64,000 nt of DNA from Halomonas sp. HL-93 (GTDB taxonomy: Bacteria; Pseudomonadota; Gammaproteobacteria; Pseudomonadales; Halomonadaceae): contig NZ_LT593974.1 in assembly GCF_900086985.1 (NCBI RefSeq), positions 62,001-126,000 on the forward strand, in the 5' to 3' direction. Of the stretch, positions 55,252 to 64,000 are shown piece after piece (the first letter of the stretch is position 1; every line of letters starts with the position of its first letter). The notes under the pieces were generated by a model that made no database searches, had not been told where the DNA came from, and worked only from the letters and a program-made list of their open reading frames with translations. A program made the position numbers and the translations under genes.

Positions 55252-57189
55252 TTACGGCAGCCGGGCACGGATCGCACGTTCGATGCCCTCGGCATCCAGG
55301 CCGCAGTCGTGGAGCAGCTCGGCGGGCGTGCCGTGTTCCACAAACTCATCGGGTAGGCCGAGGTTAAGCACTTCGATTTGAACGCCTTCGGCATGCAGCA
55401 GTTCATTCACGGCGCTGCCGGCCCCACCGGCGATAACGTTTTCTTCTAGCGTGACCAGCAGTTCGTGCTCGTCGGCGGCGTGGAGCACAGCATCACGATC
55501 CAGCGGCTTGATGGAGCGCATATTGATGTGGGTGGCATCAAGCGTCTCGGCGACCGCGGCAGCGGCACTGTTAACACTGCCAAACGCCAATAGCGCGATG
55601 CGAACGCCGTCGCCTGAAGCTTCACGGCGTACCTCGGCTTGGCCAATCGGTAGCGCGTCCAGGTGCTCGGGAATCGCCACGCCGGGGCCGGTTCCGCGGG
55701 GGTAGCGCACGGCCGCTGGGCCTTTGTGGTGGTAAGCGGCGCTCAACATTGCTCGGCACTCGGCTTCGTCGGCCGGGGCCAGAATCACCATGCCCGGTAC
55801 GCAGCGTAAAAAAGAAAGATCCATGCTGCCGTGGTGGGTGGGGCCGTCTTCGCCTACTAGCCCCGCGCGATCAATAGCAAAGGTGACGTCCAGCGCCTGC
55901 ACGGCGACGTCATGAATCAGTTGGTCGTAGCCGCGCTGTAGAAAGGTGGAGTAAATCGCCACCACGGGCTTCATCCCTTCGCAGGCCATGCCCGCCGCCA
56001 GCGTCACCGCGTGCTGCTCGGCAATCGCGACATCGAAATAGCGTTCTGGATATTCCTTGGAGAAGCGAATCAGGTCGGAGCCTTCGCGCATCGCCGGGGT
56101 AATTCCCATCAGGCGAGCATCCGCAGCGGCCATATCGCACAGCCAGTCGCCGAACACGTTGCAGTATTTTTTCTTGGCCACGGTTTTGGCCGTATGGTTC
56201 GGGGCTACGGGCGCGGCAGTGGGTTTTTGATGCACTGGCGCGCTGGGTTTTTCCAGCTTGGTGATGGCGTGGTAGCCAATCTGGTCGGCTTCGGCGGGCA
56301 AAAAGCCCTTGCCCTTGACGGTTTTGATATGCAGAAACTGCGGGCCGTCCAGGTCGCGCAGGTTGTCTAGCGTCTCGGTGAGCGCGTCAAGATCATGACC
56401 GTCGATGGGGCCGACATAGTGAAACCCCATCTCTTCAAATAGCGTGGCAGGGCTGACCATGCCTTTCATGTGCTCTTCAGTGCGCCGCGCTAATTCCAGG
56501 GCGCCAGGCAGGTGGGAAAGCACCTTTTTGCCTTCTTCACGCATCTTTAAATAGGGCTTGCTGGAGAGCACACGGGCCAAGTAGGTCGCCATGCCGCCAA
56601 CGTTTTCGGAAATCGACATTTCGTTGTCGTTGAGGATGACCAGCAGTTTGGCATCCACGTGGCCCGCGTGGGCGAGGGCTTCAAACGCCATGCCCGCGCT
56701 GAGTGCGCCGTCACCGATAATCGCACACACGCGGCGTGGCACTTTCTGTGCCTGGGCGGCCAGCGCCATGCCCAACGCCGCTGAAATAGAGGTGCTGGAG
56801 TGGCCCACGCCGAAGGTGTCGTAGCCAGACTCGGCGCGGCGTGGAAAAGCCGCAAGGCCGCCATGTTGGCGAATGCTCAGCATGGCGTCCCGCCGCCCGG
56901 TGAGAATTTTGTGCGGGTACGCTTGGTGGCCGACGTCCCAGACTAAACGGTCTTCGGGTGTGTCGAACGCGTGGTGCAGCGCTACGCTCAGCTCAACCAC
57001 GCCCAGGCCTGCGCCAAAATGGCCGCCGGAAACGCCCACGCTGTAAAGCAGGTAGGCGCGCAGCTCATCCGCTAGTTGGGCAAGTTGCTTAGCGTTCATG
57101 GCCCGCAGGGCAGCGGGGTGATCAAAGGTGTCGAGCAGCGGCGTCGCCGGGCGCTCGCGGGGTATTTCGTCGAACAGCTTCATGGGCAT
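55252..57189 (-). CDS. dxs: 1-deoxy-D-xylulose-5-phosphate synthase
   Basis: 645 residues. N-terminal thiamine diphosphate site [19 protein letters not shown] and [16 protein letters not shown], the middle [15 protein letters not shown] and the C-terminal transketolase domain. It condenses pyruvate and glyceraldehyde 3-phosphate, feeding isoprenoids, thiamine and pyridoxal. Operon xseB-ispA-dxs-djlA. Start 57189 or 57183. Confidence 0.96.
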   Translation of the reverse strand: MPMKLFDEIPRERPATPLLDTFDHPAALRAMNAKQLAQLADELRAYLLYSVGVSGGHFGAGLGVVELSVALHHAFDTPEDRLVWDVGHQAYPHKILTGRRDAMLSIRQHGGLAAFPRRAESGYDTFGVGHSSTSISAALGMALAAQAQKVPRRVCAIIGDGALSAGMAFEALAHAGHVDAKLLVILNDNEMSISENVGGMATYLARVLSSKPYLKMREEGKKVLSHLPGALELARRTEEHMKGMVSPATLFEEMGFHYVGPIDGHDLDALTETLDNLRDLDGPQFLHIKTVKGKGFLPAEADQIGYHAITKLEKPSAPVHQKPTAAPVAPNHTAKTVAKKKYCNVFGDWLCDMAAADARLMGITPAMREGSDLIRFSKEYPERYFDVAIAEQHAVTLAAGMACEGMKPVVAIYSTFLQRGYDQLIHDVAVQALDVTFAIDRAGLVGEDGPTHHGSMDLSFLRCVPGMVILAPADEAECRAMLSAAYHHKGPAAVRYPRGTGPGVAIPEHLDALPIGQAEVRREASGDGVRIALLAFGSVNSAAAAVAETLDATHINMRSIKPLDRDAVLHAADEHELLVTLEENVIAGGAGSAVNELLHAEGVQIEVLNLGLPDEFVEHGTPAELLHDCGLDAEGIERAIRARLP

Positions 57190-57206
57190 GTTTTCATGGA
57201 CATTGT

Positions 57207-58100
57207 TTAGTGGTCGCGCTCGATCATGTAGTGGGCAAGATCGGCCAGTGGTGCGGCATGCTCACCCAGCGGGGCGAGGGCGGCAATGGCCTCGTCAATT
57301 AGAGTATGAGCTTTGCGCTGTGCACCCGCTAACCCCAGCAGGCTGGGGTAAGTGGGCTTGGCGCGGGCGGCATCAGCGCCCGATGTCTTGCCGAGCGTGA
57401 CGGTGTCACCGGTCACGTCGAGGATATCGTCATGAATCTGGAAGGCTAGTCCAATGGCGCGGGCGTAGCGAATCAGCGCCTGTAAACGCGGGTCGTGCTC
57501 ATCAACAGCGATCAGGCCGCCCAGGCGCACGGCGGCGACGATCAGCGCGCCGGTTTTGTGGGCATGCATATGCTCCATGGCCTCAACATTAGGATGATCG
57601 CCGACGGCGGCTAAATCCAACGCTTGACCCGCGACCATGCCGTCGCGCCCAGAGGCGCTGGCAAGCGTGGTCACTAAACTGCCCAGCCGTGGGTGCGCCG
57701 TGCGTGCCAATACTTCAAACGCCAGTGCCTGAAGCGCGTCGCCTGCTAATATCGCAGTAGCTTCATCAAACGCTTTGTGGACCGTTGGCTGGCCGCGGCG
57801 CAGGTCGTCATCGTCCATGGCAGGCAAGTCGTCGTGGATCAGTGAATAGGCATGGATCAACTCAATAGCGGCAGCGGGTGCGTCGAGATCGTCGTCATGG
57901 GCGCCCAGCGCCCGGCCAGCCAGATACACCAGTAACGGGCGCAGGCGTTTGCCACCCACCAGCAAGCCATGGCGCATGGCGGCTTCTAGCCGTGGCTCAG
58001 TGGCCGGGCGCGTATCAAACAGCGCATTCAAGGTGGCATCAACGCGGGTGTTGCTGGTGTTATGCTGTTGGGCCAGCCGAACGCCGGGGGGCGCTACCAT
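57207..58100 (-). CDS. ispA: Geranyl/farnesyl diphosphate synthase IspA
   Basis: 297 residues. First Asp-rich motif [18 protein letters not shown] and second [13 protein letters not shown] are intact. Makes geranyl and farnesyl diphosphate. The start overlaps the xseB stop by seven bases, and dxs follows after 17 bp. Confidence 0.95.
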   Translation of the reverse strand: MVAPPGVRLAQQHNTSNTRVDATLNALFDTRPATEPRLEAAMRHGLLVGGKRLRPLLVYLAGRALGAHDDDLDAPAAAIELIHAYSLIHDDLPAMDDDDLRRGQPTVHKAFDEATAILAGDALQALAFEVLARTAHPRLGSLVTTLASASGRDGMVAGQALDLAAVGDHPNVEAMEHMHAHKTGALIVAAVRLGGLIAVDEHDPRLQALIRYARAIGLAFQIHDDILDVTGDTVTLGKTSGADAARAKPTYPSLLGLAGAQRKAHTLIDEAIAALAPLGEHAAPLADLAHYMIERDH

Positions 58101-58381
58101 GGGGGCGTCTCCTTGCTGTCGTCAGGGTCTTCCGTGGGCACCTCGGGGCCTGCAAAAGGGGTTACATCCAAGCGGCCTTCACTATCTTCGCTAAGGGCGC
58201 GTACTTTTAGCTCGGCACTGTCCAGGCGTTGCTGGGCGTCGCGGGTCAGGCGTACACCTTGCTCAAAGGCGGTCAGCGCGTCTTCCAATGAGAGTTCGCC
58301 AGACTCCAGGCGTTCCACGATCGTTTCAAGCTGCTCAACCGTGGCGGCAAAATCTTGTGCAGGGGGTGTGGTGTCGCTCAT
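58094..58381 (-). CDS. xseB: Exodeoxyribonuclease VII small subunit
   Basis: 95 residues: FAATVEQLETIVERLESGELSLEDALTAFEQGVRLTRDAQ is the helical XseB domain; the acidic tail is variable. Subunit of the single-strand exonuclease with XseA. First gene of the isoprenoid operon. Confidence 0.93.
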   Translation of the reverse strand: MSDTTPPAQDFAATVEQLETIVERLESGELSLEDALTAFEQGVRLTRDAQQRLDSAELKVRALSEDSEGRLDVTPFAGPEVPTEDPDDSKETPPW

Positions 58382-58659
58382 TGGGCAATGCCTACCGTTT
58401 TCCTGACGCCCTAAAACCGGGCAGCGTATGTGCTTACAAATGCGGTCTTCAAAAATAAGCCCACAGTATACACCGAGGCTAGGGGGTGGCGTCTGCCCTC
58501 ATGGAGCTTCCCAACGTTCAACTTGTGTCGCGTTCATCTTGACAACGCACACTTTTCATCTCGCCAGCCCAGCGTGAGTGCAGGCGGATGTGCTACCATA
58601 TTGGCCTTCCGCGAACCGTTACACGGCGCATGCCGCCGACCATAGAGGTTGATTCAGCC

Positions 58660-59904
58660 ATGGCCAAAACGTCCCTGGACAAGAGCAAGATCAAGATCCT
58701 GCTACTCGAGGGCGTCCACCAAAGCGCGGTGGACAATTTTCACAACGCAGGTTACGAGAATATTGAGCATCTGCCTACATCGCTTGATGAAGCATCGCTG
58801 ATCGAGAAGATCAGCGATGTTCACTTCATCGGTATCCGCTCGCGTACTCAACTGAGCGAGCGCGTATTTGAAGCGGCAGAAAAGCTGGTGGGCGTTGGCT
58901 GTTTCTGCATCGGTACCAATCAGGTCGACCTCAATGCGGCCCTCAAGCGCGGCATTGCCGTATTCAATGCGCCCTATTCAAATACCCGCTCGGTGGCCGA
59001 GTTAGTGCTTGCCGAAGCGATTATGCTGCTGCGCGGTATTCCGGAGAAAAACGCCCGCGCCCATCAGGGCGGTTGGCTGAAATCGGCGAAAAATTCCCAC
59101 GAGGCGCGCGGCAAAACGCTGGGTATCGTGGGCTATGGCAGCATCGGCGCGCAACTTTCCGTGCTGGCCGAGTCGCTGGGCTTTAACGTCATTTATTACG
59201 ATGTGATCGCCAAGCTGGGCATGGGCAACGCCAACCAGGTGGCCAACCTTGAAGAGCTACTGGGGCGCTCGGATGTGATCAGCCTGCACGTACCTGACCT
59301 GCCCTCTACACGCTGGATGATTGGCGCGAAAGAAATCGCCGCGATGAAGCCCGGGGCGATATTAATCAATGCCTCGCGAGGTAGCGTGGTGGAAATTGAG
59401 CCGTTGGCTGAGTCCATCAAAGCAGGCAGTCTCAACGGCGCTGCGATTGATGTCTTCCCGGTAGAGCCAAAAGGCAATGACGAAGAGTTCGAAAGCCCGC
59501 TACGCGGATTGGATAACGTCATCCTGACGCCGCATATCGGGGGCTCAACCCTGGAGGCCCAGGAAAATATCGGCATTGAAGTGTCAGAAAAACTGATCAC
59601 TTACTCCGATAACGGCACCACGGTCACTTCGGTCAACTTCCCCGAAGTGGCGCTGCCCGCGCACCCGGACAAGCACCGCCTGCTGCACATTCACGACAAC
59701 GTGCCGGGCGTGCTGTCGCAGATCAACCGGGTTCTGTCTGAAAATGGCATCAACATCTCCGGTCAGTATCTGCAGACCAACGAGAAAGTCGGCTATGTGG
59801 TCATTGATGTGGATAAAGCCTACGGCCCTCAGGCGCTGGAAGCATTGAAACAGGTGGAGCATACGCTGAAGATTCGTGCCCTTTATTCGGCGCAGAATAG
59901 CTAA
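58660..59904 (+). CDS. serA: D-3-phosphoglycerate dehydrogenase
   Basis: 414 residues. NAD-binding LGIVGYGSIGAQLSVLAESLGF, catalytic Arg/Glu/His in NASRGSVVEI and TPHIGGSTLEAQENIG, and a C-terminal ACT domain that binds serine for feedback inhibition. First step of serine synthesis. The ATG at 58660 gives the standard N-terminus; the frame is open to 58588 but that part is not conserved. Confidence 0.96.
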   Translation: MAKTSLDKSKIKILLLEGVHQSAVDNFHNAGYENIEHLPTSLDEASLIEKISDVHFIGIRSRTQLSERVFEAAEKLVGVGCFCIGTNQVDLNAALKRGIAVFNAPYSNTRSVAELVLAEAIMLLRGIPEKNARAHQGGWLKSAKNSHEARGKTLGIVGYGSIGAQLSVLAESLGFNVIYYDVIAKLGMGNANQVANLEELLGRSDVISLHVPDLPSTRWMIGAKEIAAMKPGAILINASRGSVVEIEPLAESIKAGSLNGAAIDVFPVEPKGNDEEFESPLRGLDNVILTPHIGGSTLEAQENIGIEVSEKLITYSDNGTTVTSVNFPEVALPAHPDKHRLLHIHDNVPGVLSQINRVLSENGINISGQYLQTNEKVGYVVIDVDKAYGPQALEALKQVEHTLKIRALYSAQNS

Positions 59905-59924
59905 AACTTAGCGTCAGCGGTACA

Positions 59925-59953
59925 AAACGGCCCCTCATTGTAGGGGCCGTTTT
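59925..59953 (+). terminator. Rho-independent terminator after serA
   Basis: ACGGCCCC/GGGGCCGT, an 8-bp stem with an 8-base loop followed by TTT, about 20 bp after the serA stop. Confidence 0.88.
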
Positions 59954-60027
59954 AGTCTGCTTTTCTTCAGAGCATTGATGACGCTTGCCAGAAAGCCGTG
60001 GTGGCCGCTGCCAAAGTGCTGCACGCT

Positions 60028-61227
60028 TTAGGGAATCTCACGCCGATACAGTGAATAACCAGCCACCCGCCAACGCTCGCCCGTGCGGGTGTCGTAGTAG
60101 CCTCCCTGAGCGCTACGGCCTTCATCCTCTATACGCCAGTCAGCACCGCCATCGTAGCTAACCGCAGTCACATCATTGCCCAACAGACTGCCTTCGTTCA
60201 CACCATCAAACAACAAACCTTCTTCCGGCGTGATATAGAGGGCATAGCCCACCAGATCACTATCGAACTCGTGCAGCTCAGTGAGTTGATCGCCATTCCA
60301 GTGCCAGATCGAAGTAGGGTGATGTATCAACTGCTCCTTGGGCATCAGCGACATGGGGCGTCCTTTGCGGGCGAGAATATAGACCTCTCCTTGCTCATTC
60401 GCGGCAATATCGTTAACACCGTAATCGCCGATGGCGACCTCAAAGCGTGGTTCGGTTTCTCCCCACGGCAGTGAGTAGATAACGCTTTCGCCTCGGGCTT
60501 GATCGAAGAACGCCATACGCAGCACGTTATCCTGGCCAAGGGCAACTAAATCGAAACGCTGCCGTTCATTTTCCGGATCACGCGCTTCCGCTGGTACAGG
60601 GATTTCCTCCCAGTGCTCCCCGCCATCCTCGGTGCGCCAAATGTGGGGGCCCCAGCCAATCAGATAGCCCCGCTGGGCATCGAGAAACCGAAATGTCGAA
60701 ATATTTTGATCTTCGGGCCAGCGTAACTTCTCCCAGGACTCGCCCTGGTCGGTAGATTTAAAAAGTTGGGTCGCCTGAGGGTGGTAACGCTCACCTGCAG
60801 GCTTATTAGCAGTACGGTCTGACCAGCCTGTCGCTAGATATAAGGTATTCCAATCTGGAGACAGCCACCAATCTGCCTGCTGAGCAGGTTCTTCAAAGCG
60901 TCGTTCAACACCTTTTTCTAGAGAGCCACTGAGAATACGTACCGTACGACGGTTGATTATTTCTGCGGGGCTGTACATCCAGCGCTCACTGTACTCAAGC
61001 TTAACATTCTCGTTTACTTCTTCATCTGTTCTATGCTTGAAAGTAGTTTCAGGGTTCGTGAGTTTCATTGACAAAATTTGCTCATTACGCATCCGAAAAT
61101 CCCCTGGCCCGTAAGGGGTGTCCTCTTTCATAAAGTCGTTACTAACACGCTCCCACTCCGTGCCATGGATGAAGGCCCAGTAGACAAATAGCACGCTCCC
61201 TAATAGGAAGCCATAGCGCTTTTTCAT
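60028..61227 (-). CDS. Membrane-anchored beta-propeller-like protein, paralogue A
   Basis: 399 residues. One N-terminal helix (YGFLLGSVLFVYWAFIHG), then repeated BNR/Ycf48-like blades such as STDQGESWEKL, RTEDGGEHWEEI and SYDGGADWRIED. Its last 235 residues differ from paralogue B at only two positions; the N-terminal 30 residues differ completely. The ATG follows the stop codon of copy B directly. Function unknown. The Rhs/VgrG fragments upstream suggest a type VI effector-immunity locus, so an immunity role is possible but unproven. Confidence 0.8.
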   Translation of the reverse strand: MKKRYGFLLGSVLFVYWAFIHGTEWERVSNDFMKEDTPYGPGDFRMRNEQILSMKLTNPETTFKHRTDEEVNENVKLEYSERWMYSPAEIINRRTVRILSGSLEKGVERRFEEPAQQADWWLSPDWNTLYLATGWSDRTANKPAGERYHPQATQLFKSTDQGESWEKLRWPEDQNISTFRFLDAQRGYLIGWGPHIWRTEDGGEHWEEIPVPAEARDPENERQRFDLVALGQDNVLRMAFFDQARGESVIYSLPWGETEPRFEVAIGDYGVNDIAANEQGEVYILARKGRPMSLMPKEQLIHHPTSIWHWNGDQLTELHEFDSDLVGYALYITPEEGLLFDGVNEGSLLGNDVTAVSYDGGADWRIEDEGRSAQGGYYDTRTGERWRVAGYSLYRREIP

Positions 61228-62430
61228 TTAAGGAATTTCGCGGCGGTAGAGCGAATAACCAGCCACCCGCCAACGTTCGCCTGTGCGGGTGTCGTAGTAG
61301 CCCCCCTGAGCGCTGCGACCTTCATCCTCTATACGCCAGTCAGCACCACCATCGTAGCTAACCGCAGTCACATCATTGCCCAACAGACTGCCTTCGTTCA
61401 CGCCATCAAATAACAAACCTTCTTCCGGCGTGATATAGAGGGCATAGCCCACCAGATCACTGTCGAACTCGTGCAGTTCTGCCAATTGATCGCCATTCCA
61501 GTGCCAGATAGATGTAGGGTGATGTATCAACTGCTCTTTGGGCATCAGCGACATGGGGCGTCCTTTGCGGGCGAGAATATAGACCTCACCTTGCTCATTC
61601 GCGGCAATATCATTTACACCGTAATCGCCGATGGCGACCTCAAAGCGTGGTTCGGTTTCTCCCCACGGCAGTGAGTAGATAACGCTTTCGCCTCGGGCTT
61701 GATCGAAGAACGCCATACGCAGCACGTTATCCTGACCGAGGGCGACTAAATCGAAACGCTGCCGTTCATCTTCCGGATCACGTGCTTCCGCAGGCACAGG
61801 GATTTCCTCCCAGTGCTCACCGCCATCCTCGGTGCGCCAAATGTGGGGGCCCCAGCCAATCAGGTAGCCCCGCTGGGCATCGAGAAACCGAAATGTTGAA
61901 ATATTTTGGTCTTCGGGCCAGCGTAACTTCTCCCAGGACTCGCCCTGGTCGGTAGATTTAAAGAGTTGGGTGAGCTGCGGCGTGTAGCGCTCGCCCGGAG
62001 CAGGATCCATGTGATAGTCCATCCATCCCGTCGCGAGATAGAGGGTATCCCAATCAGGGGAGAGCCACCAGTCGGCCTGCTGAGCAGGCTCTTCAAAGCG
62101 CCGTTCAACCCCTTCCTCAAGCGAGCCACTAAGGATGCGTACTGTGCGGCGGTTGGCACGCTCAGCGGGACTGGCCATCCAGTGCTCACTGTACTCAAGC
62201 TTAACATTCGCGTTCACTTCTTCATCTGTTCTATGCTTGAAAGTAGTTTCAGGATTCGTGAGTTTCATTGACAATATCTGCTCACCACTCATTCGAAAAT
62301 CCCCCGGCCCGTAAGGGGTGTCTTCCTTCATAAAGTTGTTACTGATGCGCTCCCACATGCCCCCACTCCCTATCACGTATCCTGCTATCAAAATGACCAA
62401 TGTTGCTGCTGCCCACTGATATCGGCGCAT
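61228..62430 (-). CDS. Membrane-anchored beta-propeller-like protein, paralogue B
   Basis: 400 residues, start at 62430 after AGGAG; the open frame reaches 62520 but overlaps the Rhs-VgrG remnant. N-terminal helix WAAATLVILIAGYVIG, then the same sialidase-like Asp-box repeats as paralogue A. The two genes lie head to tail with no gap (TAA then ATG). Near identity towards the 3' end implies a recent duplication or gene conversion. Confidence 0.8.
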   Translation of the reverse strand: MRRYQWAAATLVILIAGYVIGSGGMWERISNNFMKEDTPYGPGDFRMSGEQILSMKLTNPETTFKHRTDEEVNANVKLEYSEHWMASPAERANRRTVRILSGSLEEGVERRFEEPAQQADWWLSPDWDTLYLATGWMDYHMDPAPGERYTPQLTQLFKSTDQGESWEKLRWPEDQNISTFRFLDAQRGYLIGWGPHIWRTEDGGEHWEEIPVPAEARDPEDERQRFDLVALGQDNVLRMAFFDQARGESVIYSLPWGETEPRFEVAIGDYGVNDIAANEQGEVYILARKGRPMSLMPKEQLIHHPTSIWHWNGDQLAELHEFDSDLVGYALYITPEEGLLFDGVNEGSLLGNDVTAVSYDGGADWRIEDEGRSAQGGYYDTRTGERWRVAGYSLYRREIP

Positions 62431-62491
62431 AGTGGCTCCTAGCGTGTATGATTCATCAGCCGCGAGCGCCTGCTCCACAGCGCTGAGACCT

Positions 62492-63202
62492 TCATTTACC
62501 GCCCGCCCAGCCTTGAGCAACGCGCACCCAGCAACTGGCGGTGTCGTTGGGTTCGGCGTAGCAGTCCCAGGGGAACTGGACTTTCACCCGGCCGTGTTCG
62601 TCGCAGTGAATCTCTTCGCCTTCCGGGCCGACCACAAAGGCGACCTGTGGGCCATCGACGCGGGGTTTGGGGTTGGGCGTGGCCCGCCAGTGGGCATCGC
62701 CGTGGATCCGCATGACCTGGTTGTGGTAGCGGGTCATCCCGTTGGCATCCCCCTGGGTGATACCGTCCTCTTCCAGCGCCTGGGGTTGCTCGCCGATGTG
62801 GTTCACTTCAATGGCCTGCCAGTCGCGGTTGAGACTGTCGGTGTCGTGGTCGGTCAGACTAAAGCGCAGGCCGGTGCTACTGCCCACAAAGTGATAGCGC
62901 TCCTCCCGGCCCAGACTGTCGGTGACCAGGGTGTGATCCACATGATAGGTATAAGAGCGCGACAGCCCACCGGCTTCCTGCTGGCCCACCACCGGGCCAT
63001 CCGGCGCGTGGCGATCCCAGGTGTAGTGGGCTTCCATGCCGCCGGGTACCCGGTGGGCTGTGAGCATATGCGCTTGCCACTCAAACTCGCGCACCACCTC
63101 GCCGTGGCGGTGGCGCACCGCAATCAAATCCCCCACCGGGCTATAGGAGTAGCGCACCAGCCAACAGTGCTGATCGTCATCTTTATATTGGTTAATAATC
63201 AT
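62492..63202 (-). pseudogene. Chimeric Rhs-VgrG fragment
   Basis: 236-codon frame. The first part is Rhs repeat sequence (WLVRYSYSPVGDLIAVRH, SLGREERYHFVG). It passes directly into VgrG sequence: LRFSLTDHDTDSLNRDWQ, FVVGPEGEEIHCDEHGRV and FPWDCYAEPNDTASCWVRV, then stops after GWAGGK. The Rhs N-terminus, the VgrG gp27 head and the needle are all missing. It is a recombination remnant from a type VI secretion locus. The switch lies near 62890. Confidence 0.8.
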
Positions 63203-63459
63203 TTGCAGTGCAGAAGCTCTATACAATACGCATGACTAATGCGCTACTCCAATACGCCGTATGACCGGAAATACGGCCAAAATACAAATAACCATCGACT
63301 ATCGTTGTAATAGAGGGTATACCTTCGCCCCTATGACATAGCGTCATCTTATTTCCCCAGTATCACGGTCAATGACGAGACAGCTAGCGCTCTTCTTCTG
63401 CGAATGTGAAGGGACAATATCCAGGTTGCGATTATTGGTTGAATCCGGAATTAATATGG

Positions 63460-63738
63460 TCACATATAGTAATCGAGCACCATGGAAGTCAGTGCAGAAA
63501 AGTAAAGATTGATGAAAATCATTACTTTCCAAAATCCATCATCCTTTGGTACTCCCATAACCTGTGGATATAAAAATAATATTAACATCCATACGGCAAA
63601 GTATTCTCTATACAGCAGTAAACTAACCCATAAGAAAGCGCAAAAAAAACAAAAAGATATTAATGCTTTTACAGGTGTTTTAATTCCCATGAAACATTGC
63701 CTCAAGAGCTCGGTAGACAACTTCTTCGTTTTCCACAT
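63460..63738 (-). CDS. Small membrane protein, possible immunity protein
   Basis: 92 residues with two to three hydrophobic helices (ALISFCFFCAFLWVSLLLY, FAVWMLILFLYPQVMG, VMIFINLYFSALTSMVL). Overlaps the preceding gene end by 37 bases and is AT-richer than the neighbours. Position between a truncated upstream protein and an Rhs fragment is that of an immunity gene, but I recognise no family. Confidence 0.55.
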   Translation of the reverse strand: MWKTKKLSTELLRQCFMGIKTPVKALISFCFFCAFLWVSLLLYREYFAVWMLILFLYPQVMGVPKDDGFWKVMIFINLYFSALTSMVLDYYM

Positions 63739-64000
63739 GAGGATTTTTTTTTGATTAGATCCTCTACCGCTTCGGACACATCACCATATAAAGCGGTAGG
63801 GCCCAAGCGGGTAAGTGTTCCCATGAAAGCTCTTCCAGCCATGAATCCTTCGCCGCAGTAATCCTTTACTCTGGAATTTGCCTCTTCGCGCACAAAGTCA
63901 TTCGAAGCATAGAGCCTAGCTGCCTCATCAATTGTATTACCCTCTATTGTTACTCGCCTCATCTCTTCTCTACCTAGCAGCCCCACATTTCTAGATAGAG
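63702..64000 (-). CDS. C-terminal part of an unknown protein running off the window
   Basis: The frame is open through the right edge; about 99 codons are visible (a GTG at 63986 is an internal alternative start). It is alpha-helical and polar: EGNTIDEAARLYASNDFVRE, then GFMAGRAFMGTLTRLGPTAL and a Lys/Ser/Cys-rich end. Followed by an overlapping membrane protein, it could be the C-terminal toxin of an Rhs or similar polymorphic protein. Low certainty without the upstream sequence. Confidence 0.45.
   Translation of the reverse strand, partial: LSRNVGLLGREEMRRVTIEGNTIDEAARLYASNDFVREEANSRVKDYCGEGFMAGRAFMGTLTRLGPTALYGDVSEAVEDLIKKKSSCGKRRSCLPSS

Noticed and set aside
60028..64000. A functional type VI secretion system
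   Set aside because: Only Rhs and VgrG fragments are visible; no tss structural genes are in the window.

Overview
The window is a chromosomal segment of a gammaproteobacterium, most likely a Halomonas-type member of the Halomonadaceae. The evidence is a GC-rich backbone with gene sets typical of that group: dxs-ispA-xseB, an aap amino-acid ABC operon, glnK-amtB-glnK, a copper-resistance operon and glcB. The species assignment is inference from gene content. The clear exception is a strongly AT-rich block of about 10.0 kb (19135-29169) that splits the host gene comM.

Region by region: (1) 1-2360, thiS-thiG-trmB and a DUF423 membrane protein. (2) 2357-7757, c-di-GMP-related proteins (PilZ with a degenerate HD-GYP; MHYT-PAS-GGDEF-EAL) and a glutaredoxin-MauE fusion. 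(3) 7961-13962, a copper island: cupredoxin, copRS, copA, copB on the minus strand, and divergently a MerR-type promoter, a small membrane protein and a frameshifted DUF411 gene. (4) 13969-18586, thioesterase, malate synthase G, a hydrolase and an FMN reductase. (5) 18583-30126, comM interrupted by the prophage. (6) 30226-34570, Fur-box-associated siderophore uptake (FhuD-like protein, TonB-dependent receptor, AraC regulator). (7) 34573-39401, ubiK, glnK-amtB-glnK with a sigma-54/NtrC control region, and fpr with a divergent FinR-like LysR gene. (8) 39398-45062, two Cache chemoreceptors and small metabolic genes. (9) 45187-49610, aapJQMP, which also shows a sigma-54 promoter and an NtrC-type site. 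(10) 49651-59904, housekeeping genes (speE, hemE, ribA, djlA, dxs, ispA, xseB, serA). (11) 60028-64000, an Rhs/VgrG-derived accessory region with two near-identical beta-propeller paralogues and a possible toxin/immunity pair at the edge.

The main discovery candidate is the AT-rich block. It is an inovirus-like (filamentous ssDNA phage) prophage. It carries a gV-like ssDNA-binding protein, small coat proteins, a leaderless pVIII-like major coat protein followed by a terminator, a pIII-like adhesin with two acidic Asp-Thr-Gly-rich linkers, a pVI-like protein, a Zot/pI ATPase and a rolling-circle Rep. It also has two unusual parts: a 530-residue large serine recombinase and a stand-alone MobA/MobL-type relaxase domain. 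The two junctions share only the dinucleotide GA (comM sense strand). Joining the outer flanks rebuilds one uninterrupted 502-codon comM frame. Joining the inner flanks gives two 23-nt arms forming an imperfect inverted repeat around GA, as expected of a serine-integrase attP. In the integrated state the truncated comM reading frame ends in an ATGA overlap with the integrase start codon. The integrase is therefore probably transcribed and translated from the host comM promoter, whereas in the circular form it would follow the relaxase gene.
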